From Eremophila alpestris peregrina (Eukaryota > Chordata > Aves > Passeriformes > Alaudidae), in contig WMCF01000030.1 in the NCBI GenBank assembly GCA_009792885.1, forward strand, positions 5,348,262-5,412,261: DNA of 64,000 nucleotides, in the 5' to 3' direction. A program made the translations under genes and the position numbers. Below the pieces are notes generated by a model, which saw only the letters and a list, made by a program, of their open reading frames with translations, made no database searches and was not told the origin of the DNA. This document shows, one piece after another, positions 22,617 through 33,379 of this stretch (within the stretch, counting starts at the first letter, position 1; each line of letters begins with the position of its first letter).

Positions 22617-25402
22617 AGAATGCTGGGGACTAAAACAGGACTTCAGGTACTTGAGTTAGAGTTTTTCTTCTGATCAACGTACAAATGGCTCCAAGCATTT
22701 TCACACACATATTCAACTTAAAACTTGACAGAATCCAGAAAATGAGTTGCTACAGTGTGATAGAACTTGAGGCCTGAGTATTTACCTGTATGTTGTCTGG
22801 GAGGATTTTTTTCTGGGAGATAGAAAATTGAGGTTGGAATGGATGAAGCAAAAAACAGGGAATGATGATAACTAAGTTTCTTGCATACTTATTTAGCACA
22901 CCCATTTTTTACTGCAACAGTTGCATGTAATAAGGATAGCAGCCTGATTTAATAACAGATGAAAACAGTGTCCACTCTCAGTAGGGTTTTCCAGCCTCCA
23001 CCACATCAGAAGAGTTTCCTGCAATAAGAAAATTCAGGATTATTCAGCATTCAACAGCCTCTCCCAACCAGCCCTGAGCAGGAATGAAGCCCTTCAGCTT
23101 GCCCTAAGCACATGTCAACTTTAATTCATGGAATCTAAACACTTAAATAATTTTCAGGTACAATTCCAGGACCAAACAGTTAAAACATTAGACAAGAAAC
23201 TGCATAATTTTAGGACCTAAAGCTGTTTTTCTTTGGTGTTAGTCCTTCCCTGCTGCAAGACAGGAAGATTGGGTTTTCTGCATTAGGTTAAAATTTGAGA
23301 AGATGCCTACTGGGCTGAAAAAGCAGAGTTGGAAGTGAGAGTATCTGCAGAGTTGTGATAGTGCACACATGGTGGATGAGAGAGGTAGCTTCAGCTTATA
23401 AACATCAATTCCTCAGTGGGAAATCCCACTAAAAATATTAGTAGTTTTTTACTTAGGAACAAGTACATCCTCCAAGTCTAGTGTGAAAAGATTTAAGAGA
23501 AGATGAAAAGCTAGCTTTATTATTGCTTTTATATTGGTCTTGCCTGTATCACAGATCTGTATGCAAAAATACACAGGAACTCTGGAGCACCAACATGAAA
23601 TTTTTATTAAAAAACAGATCAAGATCACATAGATGCTTGTGTCAGAAGTAGTTTATGCCCCATTTAAATAACACTTTTATTTTTATACACCGAGGACACT
23701 TATTTAGATTTAGATTAGGAAATGCTGGGGTTTTAGGTGACATTAACAGAAAGACCATGCATAAATCGACTTCAAAATAAAGGCAAAGAAAAAGTAGGGA
23801 TAAGAAAACAGCAGCTAAATAAAATCAAAATAAGCCAGCGTTGTAGCTGATGAACTAAGTAGTTTTAGCACATGACCAAACTGGAAAACACTGATGAAAT
23901 AACTACATCATAATTCTGTCACTTGCTAGATATAAACCCAAAGTAGATTATACATTTTAATTACATTCTGATGAGGACTAGACTCCTTCAGTGTAAACAC
24001 ATGACTTCATTTTCATTTTAAATCAGTGTCTTTTTGTTCTCCTTTCTATTTATTCCTTTGGAGTTCTGAAGCATCAAATCATCTATCTGAGTGGTTTCCA
24101 ACATGAATCCCAGAGCTGGGGAATGATTTATACCAGAACCTCATGTATCAGCAGTGCTGTACTTTTTCTCCAGAATTTTGTCATATCCTGTTTTGCATAT
24201 CTTGAGTATAAATGTATTTTCCACAGGGGCAGGATACGGTTTGTTTTGATCCCCATCTGAAAGACACTCAAAAGCCAAATGAAGAAAAACAGACTCAAAC
24301 TTCTTTCTCCACTGAGTTTGATAAATTATTCTACTATGCAGAAATCCTAAGGAAAAGGTAGGATGGTTCTTAACTGGAGCACTACCACCACCCTCTATGT
24401 GGAAAAAAATAGATCTGAGCTTATAGTGCTTCTATTTCTGCTTAAAAGAATGATTTGTAAATGCCTATATGCATGTGATAGGTGGATGGAATTTCTTCTT
24501 ACTGCTTTGGAAGGAATTACTCACAAGATGTCTGTCCCTCATTTAAAAAAACCAAGAAATTCAGTATCTCCCCTCACCTATAGGATAGACTATATCTCCA
24601 ACTTTAAATTCAATTTCCTTATCTCAATAGTTCAGACACGTGGCAAATTGCAGACTGTGCAGAGCAAAGCTGCTCATTCCCAGAGGGTTTGCCTGCACAG
24701 TCCTGCCCTCAGCATGCATGGGCACCTAGAGCAGAATGGATGGCTCTCAGGAACACAGTGTCTCTCTGCAGAATTAGGTTCTGTATCAATGAACCAGGAG
24801 CACAGAGGCAGTGCACACCACGCTCACCTCCTGACTCGTGCCAGCACGGGGTCAGACTCTGGACAGAGGAGATGGGAACACAGCTCCTCACTGTCCCAGC
24901 ATGGGTTAGGTCTCTGCCTCCTGTTAACCGCTCTTCCAAAACCTAGGTGAAGGGGGAATTAATTAATTAATTAATACCACTGCTCTGGATGTGAGCTTGG
25001 TCCACCAGAACTAAGCTCAGTTCTTTTTGTACCACGACCACATCACAGTGCAGCCTGGTTCTTCAGGGACTGACAGAGGCCCCAGAGAGCTCAGCAGATT
25101 TGTTTCAGTGCTGCTCTGCTTCTGGTATCTGGAGGCTATGAAGGCACATGAAAAAGACATTAGGCCTGATATGATCAGTCTAGATTGACTGTGGTTAGGC
25201 AGCATGGACATAAAGCAGAGATTATCTGGAGCCAAAATACATTGCCCACAGACAGTGGAGGTATTCAAGCTCCATGATCCTTCATTCACTTCAGATGACT
25301 GCATAAATCCCAATTAGATTTCAAGTCACTTCTGTGAATAAAGCCACATGTACTTTTCTCTCTTTCTCATTCTATTCTGGCCATTTACTTCTCCAATGAG
25401 TG
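22617..25402. other. Non-coding DNA with one GC-rich patch
   Basis: No gene was recognised. At about 24650-24945 the sequence is GC-richer and keeps frames open in several phases on both strands, including a 195-codon plus-strand frame at 24363-24950; its residues show no domain and its first half is ordinary AT-rich sequence. An (AATT)n run follows at 24957-24978. The rest is unique AT-rich DNA. Confidence 0.5.
24957..24978. repeat. (AATT)n microsatellite
   Basis: About five perfect AATT units lie immediately after the GC-rich patch. Confidence 0.85.
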
Positions 25403-25456
25403 CCAGTGTCCCAGGGTGGAGAACAGGAAAGGCTGTTCTGCATCCTGGGACACTGG
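25403..25456. repeat. Near-perfect 54-nt hairpin, unknown class
   Basis: The arms 25403-25426 and 25433-25456 pair over 24 positions: 22 Watson-Crick pairs, one G-T wobble (25416 with 25443) and one G-G mismatch (25419 with 25440). The outer 13 bp (CCAGTGTCCCAGG with CCTGGGACACTGG) are perfect, and so are the inner six pairs next to a GAAAGG loop. Pairing stops at both outer edges. The stem is about as long as that of a microRNA precursor, though the loop is small. It could instead be a minimal fold-back element. Either strand could form it if transcribed. Confidence 0.8.
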
Positions 25457-25920
25457 ACAATTCAGGTACAGATTTAGAAGATCAGGATTTAGTTAGGAGC
25501 AATCATGCAGTGTAAGGATATACAAAGATCTTGAAATTCCTCTTTGATCATAATCTGTATGAAAATTAGGGAAAAATACTGGACAAATTTGTTTTTAAAA
25601 TGCTATCTGCATATAGATATGCAGCCTTTAAAGAAACCTGGAAAGGGAGAAAAATGAAATCTCAGTAATTTATTTAAAAGTAATTTATTTTTTTCCTCAC
25701 CTATCTGCAACTAAAATGTTACTGTCACAACCACTTGTGAGTCTTTCTTCTGCAGGCTTTCACAACGCTCTATGCAAGTTGCATGTCAGTTCCCAGTGTC
25801 CTACTTTAAATTTGAGATCCTCCTCTTAGCTGCCAGGATTACATAAATTCTGTCAGTCCTGGCCCGGAATTGAAGTTTTGTCCTGTCCTAATTACAGCTG
25901 GCTTACAGCATCTTCTGGAT
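25457..25920. other. Non-coding DNA between hairpin and CR1
   Basis: Nothing was recognised apart from ordinary AT-rich sequence. Confidence 0.5.
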
Positions 25921-26123
25921 TATCACTGGAACAGGTTGTCCAGAATAGCTGTGGTTGCTCCATCCCTGGAAGTGTTCAAGGCCAGGTTGGATGGGGCTCT
26001 GAGCAACCTGGTCTGGTGGAAGGTGTCCCTGCCCATGGCAGGGGAGTTGGAATTCAATGACCTTTAAAGGCCCTTCCAACCCAAACTATTTTATGATTAT
26101 ACGATGTTACGGTTTTATGATCC
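25921..26123 (+). mobile_element. CR1 LINE 3' end fragment (plus strand)
   Basis: This copy is closer to the CR1 consensus than the one at 18 kb: 'cactggaacaggttgtcc', 'gctccatccctggaagtgtt', 'caaggccaggttggatgggg', 'ctctgagcaacctggtct', 'aaggtgtccctgcccatgg', 'cccttccaacccaaactatt', ending in a degraded TTATGATTAT-type octamer repeat. It is 5'-truncated to about 200 bp and non-coding. Open frames here are by-products of the repeat. Confidence 0.93.
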
Positions 26124-27900
26124 AGTGTACTTTCAACAAAGATAATTTTGTTTTTTCTTTCATATTGTTTATCACCACTAGTGGAAGGATGAGGGAATTG
26201 TGAGGGAAGATGAGGGGAAAAGGAGGGAAGAATGAAGAAAGAGTTATTTCTTTTTTTCATTACTCCATGTCCTCAGGAAAGTATGGCAAGACTTACTGTG
26301 TAATGGTTCACAGGCAGTATTATTTAGCCATATAAGGTTTTGAGGAATTGAGACATGAGTCAATCCACAGTAACCAAGTCAACATTCAAACACAGTGCCT
26401 GCTAATTTCCAGACAGTGGTGGCATTGCTTTGACACAAATCTATGTTACAATATACACATACCAAGCTGTATCTCAGCTGGCCATGCAGATTTCAGGGTG
26501 ATGAGTTTCAGGAAAAAGCCTTAAGGTGATGTCTAAAAATATAAATACCTACATTAACTAATAATTTATTGTAAAGTCTGAAGAAGTGAATGGCAAAATT
26601 ATTGCACTGAACATCAGTTGCCTATGAATAAGTATATAAATAAAATCAGACAAATCATGAATGTGTATAAACAATAACCATGTTTTTGCTATTCTTGTTT
26701 TATCCCCCAAAAAACAATTTAAACAAAACTATATGCTTTATATACCTGGTTTTTCTGTGAAATACTTGATACTTTCATCATTAAACATTCAAATTAATTC
26801 TATCTGTGAAATTAATTGATTCCAAAGGATGCTATTAATTTTATTTTCAGTAATGCAGGCATCATATTTACTGAACACAAACAGTGCTTTTTAGCTCTGA
26901 ACCAATGGGAACCATAGAACCCCAAATTCCTTCCTCAGAAGCTGCCATGGGGTTTTTGCTCTTTAGGTATGGAACATTTCACAAGATAAAAAGTTTTGCC
27001 ATAAGATCCAATCCAAAATGTCTTGCCATTAATGGAAATATATTCCTTGAAAATATTTTCCCCATTTGTGACATTTCTTGTTACACTATGAAGGTGAAAA
27101 AATAAAAATAGAACACAAGTAAAAATGACTGTGTAAAGTCAAAATTATCTTTGACTATATTGCAATGTATGACCTTATCTTAGAATTTTTAAAGTTCAAT
27201 TTCACTATTCTTAGCTGGAGTAATGATGCATTTGATATAACATTGTAATTATTAAAATATATGATGTAAAGAATTTAATTTTGTAGAACACTAAATATAG
27301 TTTTATTTGACTTGTGTAAAAAAGAAATCATATTTCAATATTCCTTATGAAATGAAAGGTAATTTCTGAATCACTTAGCAGTGATTTAAAAGTAAGTAGA
27401 AAATAACAGAGTAAAAAAAAGATACACAATCCAGGCTATACTTTGGCTATATTTCTCAGCAATGCTAATTAAGATAAAGTTCTGAGCAATGCCATGTGAT
27501 ATCAGTGATGCTCCTTTTGCTGTGGAAAGTAGAACATCTGAGTGGCTACTGGGGGAGGGACTAAGAGGCCAACTTGTTAGACAGAGAGCTTCTAGAAAAG
27601 CATTAACTGGCCATGAAGAGTAAATAAAAACAAATTCATGATATTCATTTAATGAAAAAAAATTACAAACACAGGTAAATTCAATGTCTTTTGACAGCTG
27701 TTGGAAGCTTGTTTTTGTGCAGTGTGCTTCAAAGTCCACCTTTTTTCTTTACTTTTATTTGAAAAAATATGTATCAAATCATCTTATTTTTTCCTTTATT
27801 CCTAACACATTCTTATGTGTTTTCTTACACAGTTTATATATTTATTTTACAAATTTAATATATATACTATGCAGTTTATGTCTTTTTCTTACATAGATTT

Positions 27901-27937
<37 letters not shown>

Positions 27938-30900
27938 TTTATATGTACTTCATATCTAGGACTGATTTTATTTGATATTTGGTCAGCTTCACAGGAAGAA
28001 AAATCCCCGACCACTCAGTGTGCAGTGATTTGGCCTCAGCTGCAGGGGAGCTGGTTTTTAACAAGATCTGTTACAAGTTCAGCTCAGAGAGCATTAAGAG
28101 AAAAAATCAGCACTTGTGATTTTCAGTCTGAAGCTGATGAGCATCATATGAGTATTCCAGTATTGATTCAATCAGGCACAAGGGCAGGCAGGGTCTGGTC
28201 ATATCCAAAGACAAATATATACCAGTTACCATTCTCAAAAATTGAGGCAGCATTAGACAGAAACAATTTTAATATCTCTTCGGAACATACATGACTGTTG
28301 ACCTGTAGCCTTCTTGAGAAGTCTGGTCATATTGGGCCTCCAGACATAGATGGGATTGGTGAAATCCAGGCAGCTCAAATGGCCTGAGCATCAATGAACT
28401 TATAAACCTGTGAAAGATGCCTGGCCTGGGAATATGGCAGATATGCCAATTTTTAGAAATCTGCAAAACAAATGTCAGGTTTTGACTGAGAGAATGTATT
28501 TCTTTTCTGCGGGACTCTGGTTAACAAGATTGTCCCAGAAAATAAATGGTGCAGCTGTTATTAAAAGCTGTGTGGAGAAAAAATAGAAGTCTGCCAATTG
28601 CTTGTCAACATCCTTTGGGCACATGACAAATCTACTTTATCAAGAGCAAAGCTTTGGTTTCTGTGTAGCTTTCACTGATTTAATAAAACCCAAGTGTGCA
28701 AGCTTAGCCTGAGATGTGTGAGGCCTTCCCCATATGGTTTCTGATGCTTCTGAGATAGCTGTGAGCTGTGATGCCAGAATAGTTTGGGAGAACCCTGGAG
28801 AACCCTTTTCCACTTCATTTTAAGGCTGGTGTGCCTATCCCATTTCCAATGTATCATCTGGTAACCCCATAACTGATATTAGCAGTCGATTTCAAGCCAC
28901 AGGTGACTTGATTAAACTCTTCAGACTCCTATTTCATTGGGTCAAGGCTGCCAAAAAGAAAAAGTAAATTCATATACACAAATACAGGATGATGATGAGC
29001 CACAGTGAATTGGAATGATTTGCTAGTTTTATGATAGGCTTTGGACTACATTGCTGCATTGAGGAAAAGCAATAATACACATAAAATAGCATCTGGAAGG
29101 GAGAGGTGAGTGGGAATTACCTCCAAGTCTGCTTTGAAGAAACTGTGGATGGAGAAGTCATCTCTCATTTCTATGAAGGCAAGCAAGCAAAATGTGTGCG
29201 GTCTCTAGATGACCTCATTCTCCCCCACATTAAAGCTCTTGCACTGCTATTGTGGACTGGAACATTATGAAAGTGAACATTATTTCACAGACATTTTTCC
29301 TTAAGGAAGTGACTATTTCTCAGCAGATTTCAAGGCACTCCTATGCCACTCTGTGGCTGAGTGGCCTGAAAAACTTCAATAATGAATGTTTTTAATGGTT
29401 CAGAAGGATGAATTGTCAATCTCCAGACAGCACACATGGGACATAACTTGAGTATATAGCTATGCCAGAGTTAATTCAACTATCCTGATATACTGATGAT
29501 TTCTTTAATTGTGACGATGACAAACCCTAAATATTGAAAATAAATGCTAGGAAGAAAATAATGTAAAACTCATATAGTTAGTATTGTTGCCACCAGCTTA
29601 AACAGTGATAATTTGATGAAGTACTTGAACTGGATTCAAATACCACTAATCACATTTTACAAGAAAGAGCAGATGTTTTATGAGAGAAATTACTGCAAAC
29701 AGATCTCTATTTATAAGGCAATCTTTTACCAGCAAGTTCTACAAAGTTTCAGTTGGTTTATTCCCGTTTGTATGGGAACAAGGTCTACTTTCTTCAGTTG
29801 ATTTTGTAGACTTTTTTTCTCTCATCAGTTTCCCCTGTTCATCCAAAATAAAGGTGGTCATTTCAAACTGAGTGGCATTTTCTGACAAAAGAGCTATTGC
29901 CACTAATTGTAACAAACTTTCGTAATGCCACACCTCTTCCGAAAGAACTTGCATGTGCCTTGAAGTCCTGTAGATCAAACACAATATTTACTTTATTTTT
30001 TTTTTTTATTTCCAGGACAAGTTTTGTGACTTGGTTACTCTCCTTGGTTATTTTCTGAAAAAGACTGACTGTCTTTTCTGTCTGTGTATTGCCCTGGAAA
30101 AGAAGCACAGCAGTTACAAAACAGTGTTATTACCTAATCATTATTTTTCTATCCCAGTACTACGATCAGACTGTATAAAAGTTGCCCAAGTGGATGAATA
30201 TTTTCCGCTTCAGGCTCTAGTAATACCACAAATGCACAACACATTTCGGAGGCCCTGTCCCAACAAGAAAAAAAATACCTTTTTTTTCCATCATAGCTGA
30301 GTGGAAGCTATAATAATCAAGATGAGTAAATTGTATGACACTCATTAATATTTAACACATGGTTGCCGCTTGATTTTGTTGGTAAACATTGTCTATCTGG
30401 CGAAATTAGGTATTAATGCTGTCATAGAACAGAAAATTAAACACTGGTTTTGTTGACCACCATCGTGATCCTGACCTGCAATGGTAGCCAAGACTGATAA
30501 AATAGCAACATAGCGCCAAGCTGAAGTCAGTAAACAGTGCATTTTACTCCTTTATATGTTTTTTTTATCAAGTTTGTGATTGTTTTACAGAATATTAAGC
30601 TAATCTGGATATGTAATAACAATAAAAACCAAGAGTGTTTCATATATTCCCACTGGAGAATGGTTTTCAATGCAAAAATTAAATAGGCTTTGGCAATGTG
30701 ACCTGTGTTATTTCACAAAATCTGATCATGCCCCTGATTCTCCCATATGCTAATACAAGGATTTATAGCAGAAAGCTGTGACACCCTTGAGCAAACAGCA
30801 TTTTTTCATAACCACAGCACATTTTAGGGCATAATTAATTTGAATCCATTTTGCACTCTTCATTCACCACAAAGTTTTATCCAATTAAACTTTCTAACAT

Positions 30901-32860
30901 CTGTCACTCTGTCCAGCAGACTCCACAGTATCTTTTACTGAAAAAGTATTTTAAAAATACACAAAGTTGACTGCCTTTCCTTTTCCAATAGTAGAGTGTC
31001 TTGACTGTGTTTTGGTTGTTAAAACTCCAAATACATAACAGGGACTTTTTTAGACAGAACAACATTAATAATTGCACTGATCACCCAGTGTTGGCTCAAC
31101 ACCTCAGTATTAAAAGTTTCATTCCAGGCCATATATATATATACATAAAACCTATATATAAGAACTGCAACTTCTTCAAAATCTTGCATGTTTCCATGTA
31201 TGATTCAAAAACTATTTGTGCCTTCCTCTCTGTGAAGACACTCTGAGAACTCTACTGGCTCTATCCACTGAGCAATGGAAAGATCTCTGAGTTTTCAGCC
31301 TGCCTACACTTCCTCCAGTAAGAAATGGCAAATAACACACTGCCAAGTCCTTCCAAGTGAATTGCATTTTATTAGCCTAGCAGAATATCCCACTGATTTT
31401 CTCGTATTTATTTTGACTCATTTGGTGTTCTAGACAGGAAATCACTGGAATAATACCTTGGAACTGAAAAAATATTTCTCTCTTTTAAAAATAAGCAGCC
31501 TAACTTCACCTACACAGAGGCAAATCCCTCTATGTATGATGAAGAACTGAGGTATGTTGGTATTAAGTGGAAAGGCAGCTCAAGCAATGAAATTTGATAT
31601 TTTATGTAATATCAGTAACAGTCTTGGTGGACCTAGAACTTTACTGGCCTTTTAGCTGGCACTCTAGACTGATTTTATACTGATACAGACATCACCCTTA
31701 ACTCAGACAGACATAAGGACCTGACAGAGTAGTACTACTGGTCTGAGTAGTTGTAGCTAGATTGGGGTGTCTGTCAGCTGAACATTTATGGATGTGCCAA
31801 AACAGAGATTATTGTTCATTCATGTAAATGGACAATATCTCACTTGAGATACTAAAAGAAGGCAAGTTTAAGCAAGGCTTCAAGTAGGAACAGAATTTTA
31901 GAGCCTTCACCTCTTGGACTGATAGTTGCTCTGTATCCAATCACCTCAGTTTATCCACCCCCTGCCTGTGGGATATTGGGGGTTACATATGTCCTATAAC
32001 TTCCTTCATAACTGAAAAATATGTAATTAAAAATAGCAATTGGAATAAGCTCCTGGGAACCTGCCCACTCCTACTGATATTCCAAAACACTTGTAAGTTT
32101 ATTTTATTTACTATTCTTCTCTATAGTTTCCAGACAGCAGCACAACCTCAGTGGATTTGAACAAAGCTCCATCTTATCGTGTCAGACATTTACAACTGGG
32201 ATAACTTGTGAGTACTTCAAGCATGAACAAGTTTGGTGTGATATTTACTGTGTGAATCTTGTTCTTCTGGCTTGCAGTTACCTCTTTCTTTAGGCTGTAG
32301 GCATGATTAGACAGCTCTGACCATCATTTGCACCTTTCCTCTAGACAATGTACAGCATATTTATGAATATTTTTCTATTTCGACTGCTCCTAAGTTTAAA
32401 TGTTGAAAACAGTAATATTTCTCATCTCTCTATGCAATGGTTTCCAAATTCTGACATTGACAACCACTAGCAAGAATTGTTCTTTATTCACCCTCTTTAT
32501 ATATGATTTCACTGGGGTTCCACAGAGCCCTGTCACACACTTATCCATACCCCATTCTGCAGGGTTATATTATACTCATTTTTATCTGGACATATTTCTT
32601 ACCACTGATTGCAGAGAGATTCTAGAAATCTAGATCATAAAGTACAATTCACTTTTTTGACTACTGAAGAAAGATGCTATTAAAGGCAGTTGAGGTTTCT
32701 ATGCAGTTTTAATTCGTTGTGTTCTGCACTCACACATTCCACTCACCTCTTTATTCTGTGTTTTGCTCCTTCTGCTCCTCTTGCTCTGTCTTGTGAATTT
32801 TTCTGAAGTTGTTAGATGTCTCACTGTTCTTGCAGCATTTCTAAGTCTCAGACATCATTT
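26124..32860. other. AT-rich non-coding DNA
   Basis: No gene or mobile element was recognised over 6.7 kb. A (TA)14 run lies at 27907-27934. The stretch at about 30362-30530 has several CpG dinucleotides (in GCCGCT, GGCGAA, ATCGTG and AGCGCC) in otherwise AT-rich, repeat-free sequence. A 159-codon frame at 27815-28294 is opened by the TA repeat and is not a credible protein. Confidence 0.55.
27907..27934. repeat. (TA)14 microsatellite
   Basis: This is a perfect run of fourteen TA units, likely to vary in length between individuals. Confidence 0.95.
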
Positions 32861-32931
32861 TGTTGCCTTTTTCCCAACCTGGAAATGAAACTTGAGATAA
32901 TTTTACTAAGGAGGTAATATGAAAGGGGATC

Positions 32932-32937
32932 TTTATT
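32932..32937 (-). terminator. AATAAA signal of the minus-strand LTR
   Basis: The hexamer (TTTATT on the plus strand) lies about 70 bases before the LTR 3' end, consistent with an R-region polyadenylation signal. Confidence 0.45.
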
Positions 32938-33006
32938 TGAAGGCCTTCAGGAACAGTTATGGGAAGATCTCCACAGAAGCCCATCCCTGTCCCAGGGGTG
33001 AATAAA

Positions 33007-33014
33007 TTTTTATA
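33007..33014 (-). promoter_or_regulatory. TATA box of the minus-strand LTR
   Basis: TATAAAAA on the minus strand lies upstream of the polyadenylation hexamer at the distance usual for a U3/R boundary. Activity is unknown. Confidence 0.45.
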
Positions 33015-33379
33015 GGTTTTAGGAAATTAGTATAATTGATAAAAGGCACCAATTAGGAGGACAAGTGGTGATACAATTCCCCCCCAGGTCAAGTCCCTTC
33101 TCTGGAGCCCCACTTCAGCACTAGTTGTACTTTATCCATGAGTGTATCTGGAAGAGTTGTTCTCAGCCTTGGTTCCCAGGAAGAACCAAGATAGCACTGG
33201 AGCTTGGTATCCCCTGGGGCTTGGAGCTCTGGAATCTGTTTTGTCTTTCTGCTCAGGGAAAGGCCATGGAAAAGTACTGAGCAAACTAGCTACTGATACA
33301 ATAGGTGACAGAGTTACTAATATATGTGTGAAGAATACAGAGAACATATAAAAGAAAAAAGGCAAACCCCCAATCTACA

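Larger units (their letters stand above)
32861..33379 (-). mobile_element. Solo endogenous retrovirus LTR (minus strand)
   Basis: Read on the minus strand the segment starts TGTAGATTGG and ends AAGGCAACA, giving TGT...ACA ends. A TATAAAAA box (plus-strand 33007-33014) is followed about 70 bases later by AATAAA (plus-strand 32932-32937) and then about 70 bases of U5-like sequence. This is the order expected of an LTR. Flanks are similar but not identical (TCATTT on the left, TCAATT on the right), so a decayed target duplication is possible. Sequence beyond the 3' end shows no primer binding site and no retroviral genes, so this looks like a solo LTR. It is not obviously the same family as the LTR at 5.7 kb. 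The right boundary is less certain than the left. Confidence 0.6.

Noticed and set aside
24363..24950. 195-codon plus-strand frame
   Set aside because: The second half is open only because of a GC-rich patch, and overlapping frames on both strands are open too; no domain seen.
27815..28294. 159-codon plus-strand frame with a YIYIYIYI run
   Set aside because: The frame is opened by the (TA)14 microsatellite; the run is the translated repeat.
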